Shown piece after piece: positions 17,814 to 26,400 of a DNA stretch of 64,000 nt. The stretch comes from Halomonas qaidamensis (GTDB lineage Bacteria; Pseudomonadota; Gammaproteobacteria; Pseudomonadales; Halomonadaceae), in assembly GCF_025917315.1 (NCBI RefSeq), contig NZ_CP080627.1, positions 2,418,001 to 2,482,000 of the forward strand, in the 5' to 3' direction. A model generated the notes under the pieces. That model did not search any database and had not been told where the DNA came from. It worked only from the letters and a program-made list of their open reading frames with translations. The translations under genes and the position numbers were made by a program. Each line of letters starts with the position of its first letter. The stretch's first letter is position 1.

Positions 17814-18556
17814 GCCGGCACCTGGCCGGCATGACGCAGTGCAGCCTCCACCTTGGCCACATCCTCGGGCACATCCACCGCCAAGCTACCGGGCTGGGTC
17901 TCTATCATGTGGATGGTTTTGCCCAGCTCCAGAAAGCGCAGAATCTCGATATCCTCGGCGTGCTCCAGTTCGCTCTTGCGGCCGAATGCTCGGAAAGCGG
18001 CTAGCTCCTCCCGAGTGAAGGCGTAGATGCAGACCTGCTTCTTGTAACGCTTGGGAGCGCACTTGGCATCCTTGAAGCCCGGCAGGGCCACCCGCGACAT
18101 GTAGACCAGCTCGTCGCGCTCGTTGGTGATCACCTTGGGGATGTTGACGCTATGGGGGTCTTCGTTCTCGCCTACCCAGCTGACGCCGTTGATGATGGCG
18201 TCCATATGGGCCAGCTTGGCGTCACGCACCTTCAGGATATCGGCCGGGTCGGCCAGCGGCTCATCGCCCTGGACGTTGATATAGAGATCCGCCTCGACCT
18301 GCTCGGCGGCCTGAGCCAGGCGGTCGGTGCCGGTCAGGGCATCGTCGGTGGTCATCACCGCCTGAAAGCCGGCGGCCTCGACGACCTCGGCGATACGCCG
18401 ATCTTCGGTGGCGACATAGACATTTTCGGTGCCGACGGCGCGGGCCGAGAGCTCGGCGACCCACAGGATCATCGGCTTGCCCAGCAGGGGTACCAGCGGT
18501 TTGCCCGGATAGCGGCTGGAGCCATAGCGGGCGGGAATCATGACCACACTACGCAT
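17810..18556 (-). CDS. CMP-ulosonic acid synthetase, KdsB/KpsU-like
   Basis: The 248-residue protein has the family's exact usual length. It shows all KdsB marks: IPARYGSSRYPGKPL at the N-terminus, LTGTDRLAQA, YINVQGDEPL, RYKKQVCIYAF, EDIEILRFLELG and SLAVDVPEDVAKVE. KdsB activates Kdo with CTP. Because this copy sits between an aldolase and a HAD phosphatase in a glycan locus, it may be a second enzyme for capsule Kdo (as KpsU is) or for a different 3-deoxy-ulosonic acid. I choose the ATG at 18556, which follows AAGAGGCCGCT, over an upstream start that adds a non-conserved N-terminus. The housekeeping kdsB should lie elsewhere. Confidence 0.88.
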   Translation of the reverse strand: MRSVVMIPARYGSSRYPGKPLVPLLGKPMILWVAELSARAVGTENVYVATEDRRIAEVVEAAGFQAVMTTDDALTGTDRLAQAAEQVEADLYINVQGDEPLADPADILKVRDAKLAHMDAIINGVSWVGENEDPHSVNIPKVITNERDELVYMSRVALPGFKDAKCAPKRYKKQVCIYAFTREELAAFRAFGRKSELEHAEDIEILRFLELGKTIHMIETQPGSLAVDVPEDVAKVEAALRHAGQVPA

Positions 18557-18617
18557 AGCGGCCTCTTGTTCGTCATGTTGAAAGGAAACGCTCAATAACA
18601 GCGAACGTGTGAGCGCC

Positions 18618-20222
18618 TCAGAGCGCGTAGACCGACTCGCTGTGCAGCCCGTAGCGGGTAGGGGTAATCGCCGTGATCGGCAGCGCCCCGTCGGCCTCCT
18701 GGTACTGCTCCAGCAGCTGGTGCATCTCGCCGCTGCGCGGGTCGTCAGCGCCGTAGCCGTCGAAGCCGGCCATCAGGATGCGAGAGGCCTGGCCACTGGT
18801 GGCCACCGCCAAGGCATAGGCCACCACCAGAGAAGTGGGCAGGGTGCAGTGCTCTGCCTCGAAGGCGAAGCTATCGGCCTGGACGTTTAGCCCGAAGTCC
18901 AGCACCTGCTTCTCGCCTAGAGAGTCACGCACATCCGCCGGGAGCATGGAGTACGGGGTGATCAGCGGCTGAGGCAGGCGCGTGTGGGCGTCGCAGTCCG
19001 CCAGTAGGCGCACGGGGTGACAGGCTACCCGCAGGTCTATCAGCTCGGCATTGATGGCGCTCTGGGTGTTGAGGGCCAGCACCAGCGGCTGGTGGTCACG
19101 GATGTAGCGCTCCAGGGCCCCGCGGTGGCGGGCCACCCCCGGCCCGGTACCCAGCAGCAGCACCTCGCGCCCGGCAAAGCGCTCCTTGGGTGACCACTGC
19201 CCCTTGGGCTCGCCGCGATAGAAATGACGCGCCGCATCCAGGGTGTTGAGGCTGAACTTTTTGCCACCCTCCACTCGCAGGTGGTCGATTACCGCCAGCA
19301 CGTCTTCCTCGCTGTAGCGGGAGTCGCTGAGCATTTCCTGGATGTAGGTGGGGTGAATGCCGTACTTGCCCGCCAGGTAGTAGTAGGGGTTGGTGCCCCA
19401 GCCGTAGTGGGCCTGCATGGGCTTGAAGTGCTCACGCAGCAGCACCATCAGCGGTACCATATTGACCGGCTTACCACGGCGCTCGGCGATCTCGATGGCC
19501 AGCTCCTCGGTGCGGGCATTGCCCGGCCCGCGGCCCATGCCGGTGACGGTAGAATCTACCCACGTCACGCCTTCGTCGAGCGCGCGCAGGGTGTTGGAGA
19601 GCGCCAGGCCCAGATTGTCATGAGTATGGATGCCCATGGGGCCTTTCCACTCGCTGCGGAACCACTGGATGATCTGCGCTGCCTGATCCGGGCTCATGCT
19701 GCCCATGCTGTCGGCAAAGTAGAGCGCATCCATCGGGTAGGCCTTGGCCAGACTAGCAAGCGCCTTCACTTCCGCCTCAGAACGATCCGCCACTTGCATC
19801 AGGTTGAAGCCGACCTGATAGCCACGCTCCTTCAGCCAAGTGACCGCCGGCAGCGCCTTCTCGAACTCGTGTACGTGGCAGGCGATGCGCACCAGGTTCA
19901 CGGGCGAATCCGCCGCCGCATTGGGGAACAGCCGCTCCAGCGCTTCCTGCTGAGGCACTTCACCCACCAGCTCGTTACCGTTGACCATCACGCCTACGGT
20001 CAGGCCATCAGGAATGGTCAAGCTGCGGATAAATTCGTCGGTGGTGAAGGCACAAGGCCCCTGGAAGCCCTGGTTCTTCAGGGTACGGAAACCAAGCTCC
20101 ACCACGTCCACCCCCGCGGCCTGCATGGCATCTAGGTACTGGTGGATCAGCTCAGGGGGAAAGTCCCAAGCGTTGTAGTAGCCGCCGTCGCGGAAGGTAC
20201 AATCCAATAATATATTTCTCAT
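18618..20222 (-). CDS. HMGL-type aldolase fused to a MptE/DUF115-like domain
   Basis: The first ~290 of 534 residues form a DRE-TIM metallolyase barrel. The substrate/metal motif LLDCTFRDGGYYN is at the N-terminus, ADSMGSM is in the middle, and the metal-binding HTHDNLGLA and GMGRGPGNARTEEL follow. 4-Hydroxy-2-oxovalerate aldolase and homocitrate synthase relatives use this barrel to join or split pyruvate or acetyl units and aldehydes. From about residue 350 a second domain begins (VLLLGTGPGVARHR) and ends with ILMAGFDGYGADDPRSGE. This resembles the DUF115/MptE-like nucleotide-binding fold seen in motility- and sialic-acid-related proteins. Start ATG 20222 follows GGGGTTGAA. I infer condensation of pyruvate with a sugar aldehyde to give a 3-deoxy-2-ulosonate; the donor could differ. 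Confidence 0.75.
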   Translation of the reverse strand: MRNILLDCTFRDGGYYNAWDFPPELIHQYLDAMQAAGVDVVELGFRTLKNQGFQGPCAFTTDEFIRSLTIPDGLTVGVMVNGNELVGEVPQQEALERLFPNAAADSPVNLVRIACHVHEFEKALPAVTWLKERGYQVGFNLMQVADRSEAEVKALASLAKAYPMDALYFADSMGSMSPDQAAQIIQWFRSEWKGPMGIHTHDNLGLALSNTLRALDEGVTWVDSTVTGMGRGPGNARTEELAIEIAERRGKPVNMVPLMVLLREHFKPMQAHYGWGTNPYYYLAGKYGIHPTYIQEMLSDSRYSEEDVLAVIDHLRVEGGKKFSLNTLDAARHFYRGEPKGQWSPKERFAGREVLLLGTGPGVARHRGALERYIRDHQPLVLALNTQSAINAELIDLRVACHPVRLLADCDAHTRLPQPLITPYSMLPADVRDSLGEKQVLDFGLNVQADSFAFEAEHCTLPTSLVVAYALAVATSGQASRILMAGFDGYGADDPRSGEMHQLLEQYQEADGALPITAITPTRYGLHSESVYAL

Positions 20223-20251
20223 TTCAACCCCGAAGAATAAAAAATTAAACC

Positions 20252-21559
20252 TCACCTTTCCCTAACACAATCAAGCGAGTAAAAAAGGCCCATAAAAACT
20301 TTCATTACTTCTTCTTTTCGTGGACTGTAAGTTTCCAAATATGGATTCCCAATCTCACCTTCTTTAGAGTCAGCCATACCCTCTATTTTCACAACGTCAT
20401 GATGAGTGTGCCCTTGATAGTTCATGACAGGGCTATGGTGGACAACACCTTTTTTCTTACTAATCCTAGATAGGTACATAGAAGATGTAGCCATATCGCT
20501 AAGAAATAGATCAACTTTTCCAGATATAAGTATCTTCTCCTTCGGCCTCATTCCAACCATACTGATAAATTCAGACTCTTTTAGGCCAGACCTTTCAACA
20601 ACGTAACCCACCTTTTCCTTATAAGACTTTAAAATATCTGAAGTCGCAAAACCTGAGTCGGTGGCAGTGAATCCGTCAAATACAAAAAAACAACTTAGTG
20701 AGGAGCTCTGAATCTCATAAATCAAATCAAGAATCACATCTTCTTGCTCTTCCCAAGCTCTTCTTTCACCCATTAGGCAGAAAGCTACCACCACATCGAA
20801 CGATTCTAAATTATTGACTATTCTTTTATAAACATGATTATCAGCCAAACAACTAGAGTCCGCTAACAACCTGTCATCAACGAAGTCTAAGCATTGGCCT
20901 ACGCGAGACATCGCAGTACTTAATACAAAAAAACTTTCATTTAACAAAACTTCATTAAGCTTCTGATAACTATCAAAAACCAGATAATCCGAGCTGCTTT
21001 TATAGAGTGAGCAGGGGTTGTAAAAGTCGCCATCACGTACAGAAACAAAAGCGACATTGCCAATCAGCGACTTAGACTTAGAATATAAAAACTCTAAACC
21101 AGGAAGAGTGTTGTAAAAATAATGGTACGGCCTTCTCGAGTAGCATAAAAACCCTAACAGAGATCCTTTCCGTGTAGCTTCAAGTGGCAATAAATTAGAA
21201 TCCACCACCTCTTTTAAAACAGAAACCAAGGACCTATCATTAGAAGATGTATAAAGAGCATTTCTTTCAGGAAAATAAATTGCCTGGGCCCACTTCACTT
21301 TTTGAATAATAAAAAAAACGCTCCCCCCATCTTCGCACGCAATAAAATTGTAATCATACTTCAGCACACTAGCAAATATTTCAGCACGATCGTTTTTGAA
21401 TCCATCAACATAGAAGCCGTTACCTTTCACCCCTTCATTAATCAAAGAAGCCACAACCTTAGGATTGTTAAATTTATTTAAAAAATAAGCTACTTTTTCC
21501 TCGGCATCCGACTTACTATCAACCATCAAAAGATTTACAAAATCAAAAGATAAATCCAT
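20252..21559 (-). CDS. Unrecognised AT-rich protein, GT-B-like C-terminus possible
   Basis: The 435-residue soluble protein has no motif that I can name. Its C-terminal half alternates predicted beta strands and helices (SCFFVFDGFTATDSG, KILISGKVDLFLSDMATSSMYLSR, KKKGVVHHSPVMN). This looks like the nucleotide-binding half of a GT-B enzyme or a surveillance domain that checks pathway state. Only 30 bp separate it from the aldolase start. Base composition is much more AT-rich than the aldolase trio downstream, so it probably has a different origin. A glycosyltransferase role is a guess from context. Confidence 0.4.
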   Translation of the reverse strand: MDLSFDFVNLLMVDSKSDAEEKVAYFLNKFNNPKVVASLINEGVKGNGFYVDGFKNDRAEIFASVLKYDYNFIACEDGGSVFFIIQKVKWAQAIYFPERNALYTSSNDRSLVSVLKEVVDSNLLPLEATRKGSLLGFLCYSRRPYHYFYNTLPGLEFLYSKSKSLIGNVAFVSVRDGDFYNPCSLYKSSSDYLVFDSYQKLNEVLLNESFFVLSTAMSRVGQCLDFVDDRLLADSSCLADNHVYKRIVNNLESFDVVVAFCLMGERRAWEEQEDVILDLIYEIQSSSLSCFFVFDGFTATDSGFATSDILKSYKEKVGYVVERSGLKESEFISMVGMRPKEKILISGKVDLFLSDMATSSMYLSRISKKKGVVHHSPVMNYQGHTHHDVVKIEGMADSKEGEIGNPYLETYSPRKEEVMKVFMGLFYSLDCVRER

Positions 21560-21604
21560 CCATGCACCTCATAGAAAACTTCAAATAATATGAAAATTAA
21601 AAAT

Positions 21605-22504
21605 TCACTCACCTATTAGCTCTTTTATATTATCAAGCAACATATCTTCACTAGGCGCTGAATGACCGTCAGAAAACGGGCCCAACCTGACAGAAATAGA
21701 TTTATCGGAACTTATATACTCTTCAAACTGGCTATTTAAAGACTTATCCTTACAGCATGACAAAAAATTCACATCTATGAATTTTTTTAGATGATGCTCA
21801 ACATGAAAACCATCACTTTTACTTTGCAAATACAAAACCTTACCGCCCATCTCATTGCTTTTATAGGGAAATGATGCCAAATCATGGACAATGTTGTTAG
21901 CTTCCAAAATCTCATATGCGGAAACATTTTTTCCCTGACTCTTTCCATCAAGAAAACAAGTTGAAATATAACTATCAACAAACTTTTTATTATACTCAGT
22001 AATAGACGTTTGAGGATTCCAAACAAGAGCGTGGCAAGGGGTATTAGAAACGAGAGACTTGACGGCTAACGCAGCAAATCCTCCACCACTTCCTCCAAAT
22101 AAAATAGGCGGGGAAAATGAATTAAAACTAATTTTTCCCACAAAATCGGATAACGAATTTTGCAGTGTAGGCCTCTCTAAACTTCCCGCATACCAAGCTA
22201 AACTAAGATCTAAAGATCTTCTAATAGAAGGATCAGCAACAGCTATTAAAGGCAGCTTTGCTCTTTCACTGAATTTTATACCGCTGAAAAAAGGATACTG
22301 CTTTTCTTTTCTCTTTGGAATAGCTGCAGTAAAGCAAATGATTACAGGCTTTCCCGCTCTCCAAAGATTTAAATTTTTAGCCAATACCTCAATATCACCT
22401 CCATATTCATCAATCAAGTAATGGCCGCTATCGCATAAGGAAAAAAACTCATCCATTGAAATAGTTGTTTTATTTTTCAACACGCCTCCTATACTTTTAC
22501 TCAT
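21605..22504 (-). CDS. Alpha/beta-hydrolase-like protein, paralogue of 4728-5684
   Basis: The protein has 299 residues from the ATG at 22504, which overlaps the galE stop by 8 bp and follows AAAGGG. Shared blocks with the other copy are SDPSIRRSLDLSLAWYAG, PILFGGSGGGFAAL (nucleophile-like Ser near residue 135), WNPQTSITEYN and a distal SDGHSAP. No signal peptide is present. The two copies diverge strongly outside these blocks, so they are old paralogues or separate arrivals rather than a recent duplication. A role in acylating or de-acylating a glycan intermediate is inferred from context only. AT-rich. Confidence 0.6.
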   Translation of the reverse strand: MSKSIGGVLKNKTTISMDEFFSLCDSGHYLIDEYGGDIEVLAKNLNLWRAGKPVIICFTAAIPKRKEKQYPFFSGIKFSERAKLPLIAVADPSIRRSLDLSLAWYAGSLERPTLQNSLSDFVGKISFNSFSPPILFGGSGGGFAALAVKSLVSNTPCHALVWNPQTSITEYNKKFVDSYISTCFLDGKSQGKNVSAYEILEANNIVHDLASFPYKSNEMGGKVLYLQSKSDGFHVEHHLKKFIDVNFLSCCKDKSLNSQFEEYISSDKSISVRLGPFSDGHSAPSEDMLLDNIKELIGE

Positions 22505-23486
22505 TACCCTTTTCCCAAGCCCATGCATGAGAAATTATGCACTCAAGGTCACCGTATTGTGGCTCCCAACCAAGGTCATACCTAATTAAGCGAGAATCAG
22601 CCACCAATATAGCCGGATCGCCAGCGCGACGACGGCCTTCTTCCACCTTCAACGTACGGCCATCCTTGGCTACAACGCGCTCCACTGCATTAATAACCTG
22701 CTGAACGGAATAGCCCTGCCCATTGCCCAGGTTATAGGCAAGCGCCCCCTGTTTATCACCCTTTACCAAGGCATCCAGTGCGAGGGCATGAGCGCTGCAC
22801 AGATCCTCGATATGGATGTAGTCACGAACACAGGTGCCATCTTCAGTAGGATAATCACGTCCGAAGACGGTGATATACTCGCGCCGTTCCGAGGCCGCCC
22901 GCAGGATTAGCGGGATCAGGTGGGTTTCGGGGTCGTGACACTCACCTAACTCTCCCTCTGGATCTGCTCCACTAGCATTGAAATACCGCAAGCACACAGA
23001 ATTAAGTCCATGGGCAGCATGGTAGTCTTGCAAAATCCGCTCAACCATCAGCTTGCTGGCACCGTAGGGGTTTATAGGACGCTGAGGGTGTTGCTCATCA
23101 ATGGGTACATACTCCGGCTCACCAAACGTCGCCGCAGTAGAGGAAAATATGAAATGCTTGACGCAATGGCGAACCATTACGTCTAGTAAGTTTAGAGTAT
23201 TAGACACATTATTTCGGTAGTATTTCCCGGGATCTTGAACAGACTCACCGACCAAACTAGCGGCAGCAAAGTGCATTACCCCAGAAAATTCATGCTCTTT
23301 AAAAAGCCTTTCAAGCAACGCCGTATCAGCCAAATCACCAATTACTAACTGACCATTGCGAGCAGCATCTCGGAATCCAGTGGTGAGGTTGTCTAGCACC
23401 ACAACTATTCTCCCTGATTTTGAAAGCTGCTTCACCATATGGGAGCCAATATAGCCAGCACCACCCACAACCAAAATCTTCGACAT
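22497..23486 (-). CDS. galE: UDP-glucose 4-epimerase (galE-like)
   Basis: It interconverts UDP-Glc/UDP-Gal, possibly the N-acetyl forms too. The 329-residue protein has GGAGYIGSHMV for NAD binding, SSTAATFGEP with the catalytic Ser/Thr, YGASK with the catalytic Tyr and Lys, and the GalE-typical RYFNASGADPEGELGE and DYPTEDGTCVRDYIHIEDL. The ATG at 23486 gives the standard N-terminus; a TTG at 23501 that overlaps the upstream stop is less likely. A second epimerase gene lies at 49746-50750 in the Wzy operon. The two are diverged, so each operon carries its own. Confidence 0.93.
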   Translation of the reverse strand: MSKILVVGGAGYIGSHMVKQLSKSGRIVVVLDNLTTGFRDAARNGQLVIGDLADTALLERLFKEHEFSGVMHFAAASLVGESVQDPGKYYRNNVSNTLNLLDVMVRHCVKHFIFSSTAATFGEPEYVPIDEQHPQRPINPYGASKLMVERILQDYHAAHGLNSVCLRYFNASGADPEGELGECHDPETHLIPLILRAASERREYITVFGRDYPTEDGTCVRDYIHIEDLCSAHALALDALVKGDKQGALAYNLGNGQGYSVQQVINAVERVVAKDGRTLKVEEGRRRAGDPAILVADSRLIRYDLGWEPQYGDLECIISHAWAWEKGNE

Positions 23487-23497
23487 ATTAGGCCCGA

Positions 23498-26400
23498 TCA
23501 ATAAACAATAGATTTTATTTTCGTGGTCATATCAGACTTCGAAAAACGATTATTCGCTACCTCAATAGCTGACTGACTCATCTTGAAGAAAAGCGCATCA
23601 TTAGAGGTGAACTTACTCATCACTCTGAAGAACTCTTTATAGTAGAGTTCTTCATGTTCTTTCATCTTTCTCAGCAAAGCCCCATACGGGTCTTTTTCCT
23701 CAAGGTCTTTCACGTAAAGGTCAGGGAAGTCGAACAGCATCCCATTTTCCTCATCACGAATAAGGTGCTTGATGCCTCCCACGCCTGTTGAAAGAACAGG
23801 AGTCCCCAACTCCATAGCTTCTAAAAACGTGTAGGGCAGTCCATCCATAGCTGTCGTATAGATCAATGCATCAAGATCCTGCAAAATCCCGACACGCTCA
23901 TCAGGTGAGATTTCTTGGTTATGTAGGAATACCTTACCGCTCCCCTGGCCGCTCACTACTTTTTCTAAGTACTTACCAAGGTACGGCTGACCTATAGGGC
24001 CGTAGAGGTGCAGTTCGTAATCAGAGCCCGAATCTTTCGAAAATTTCAGGAAAGATTTGACCAGAAACTCTATCCCCTTAATGCCTACCATCCTGCCAAA
24101 GTAGCCAACCTTACGTGAACGCTCAGTTTTGGGTGATGCATACTGTCTTGGTGCTCGATCACTATCCAAGACAGGAGTTATCAGATGAGATTTCTGAGCC
24201 AGCTTTACACCCGTATTTTCTTCAAGCTTTGATATAATCACATTAGCAACAGTGATTATCCCTGCATGCTTATCTAAATCGTGAGCTATGTTCTTAGTAA
24301 ATCGATGAATATCAGTATGGACAATTGGATAAATCTCACACCCATTGTCATGCAAAGCACTGGTTAATAGCCGCAAAGGCTCTTCATCAACCGGAAAGCT
24401 GTTCATGAACGCAATGTCATACTTGTCTTTATTAAAATCATGACCCTGAAATAGTACCACTTTCAGATTGCTACACCACTGCATGGCCTGAGAGAGCTTT
24501 TCCTCTTTAACAGCTTCATCCACCGCAATGGTTACTTCACAGTTGCTCAACGCCTCAAGCATTTGCATTGAATATTTTTGAACGCCACCCACATTGAAGT
24601 TTTGCGCCGTAATCAACACTTTTTTCTTATGCAACGCGTATACCTGATCTTCATAAAGCTGTGACACTACCTTCTTCGAGAGGAACTCTCGCCTGAACAG
24701 CAGGTAGCTCCTTACCTGCTCCACGAAAGAAGGGGTAAAGCAGCTCTCAATGAGGTTATAAAGCTTAGCTTCATTGGTGTCGCTCAGTCGCCCTACCGTG
24801 TTCTCAAAGTCATGGAACAAGGGATAGTGGCGGCCCAGCTGCTCGACATAAGAAGGCGTTTTGGCTGTGATCAGTGGAATGCCAAAGTTAACTGCATCTA
24901 GATTTTTGTTAGACCCACTAAACAGCTGAGCATTTGCTTTCCAGGTATTGACAATGACGTCCAGCTGAAGCAACGCCTTTGCCTGCTCGCTTTTCTCGAA
25001 GCTTGTAACGTGTATCCAGTCTTTTTCAGGAAGGGCTTTCAGGACATTAATAGTGTAGAAAACTACCTGAATATTCTTTTCCGGATACTTCTCTCTAAGC
25101 TCTTCAACCACTTTTATGAGTGAGTCAGGGTAGGTTCCTTCGTAAATAGTTCCAATAACGCCGACAATAAACTCTGATCCAAGTTTACGCTTAAGCCCTG
25201 ACCTCATCTCTAGGTTATTGATCTCTCGAATGCTTGGGCGCTGCGTAACCCCGCCTTGGAACCTAATGAACGTCTTTTTAGGAGTAACATCAATCTCACC
25301 ATAAGAGAGAGTGCCGTCATCACCAAACTTATTAAGCGCCATCTCTTTTGCGAACTGTGCCGCAGTTTCATTCTGAAAACCAACGAATGAAGATGTCCAG
25401 ATTTCTTTGACGTAATTATGACTATAAATCTTAGGCTCAGGCAGCTCTTCGATGAAGAATTTGACAAATTTCTCATCACCTCCAGAGCGATAAAATATCG
25501 CAGCATAATCTCTAGATGGCAGCATTATCTTAGAAAGATATTTCGACATTTTTCTATTTTTTTTGCCTATCTCTTTGCTACACCTATTACTAAAGGCTTT
25601 TTCATCAAACACACCCTGCTCATCTATCAAGTCATTAACAAAAACGTCATTATAGTAAACATCATAATTCACCGCTATCATGATCATTTCGTTAATGAGA
25701 TTAACAGTAGCCCCGCTCCACTTAGCAGAGACCCACCATTTGTCGCCATAAAGAAAGTAGACACTCTTCCTTTTAGAAAGTCCCAGGAAGTTTGCGTATC
25801 CTTGCGCAATATCTTTCCATCGCCGACTTTCTTTAACGTAATTGATAGCATTGGCAATTTTTTCTGCGGGGTAGCCTTTTTCTTTAACCTCTTTTATTTT
25901 TTCTTTAAAGCTTTCTTTATCCCCAGCTTTAAACGTTAGGCAGTTTTCCCCGTAGCCGGCCACTCTATTGAGTGCTGCACAGTCTGACATTAGCAAAGGC
26001 AAGCCAGATGCAAAGTATTCAAATGGCTTAAGAGGCTCTACAGTGTGGCAAACCGCGTACGGCTTTCTTGGTATAACAAAAAGATTAACTCTAGGATACT
26101 CTTTCGCAATATCCTGCTTAAATCCTTCATGCCGAGCAAATGGATACTTATCAATATCAAGCACCCATTTTTGGGTGATAGAGTTATTGCCTATCAAGAG
26201 AACTTCAATATCATGAGCCCCTTCTTCTGCTAGCTCCTTTACGGTCTCTAGCAGGAAGTTTATACCTTCGTAGTACGTAATAGCCCCAAAATAGCCAATA
26301 ACAAACGGCGAACGACTAGCTTTGTGCTGTGATACTTCGTGTTTCGCCTTGGGTAATACCCCATTTCCAGCAACAAAGGCAATCAACTGCCTCTCAGGCA

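Noticed and set aside
19224..20135. 303-codon plus-strand open frame
   Set aside because: It is antisense to the aldolase, whose motifs are intact; high GC causes long spurious frames.
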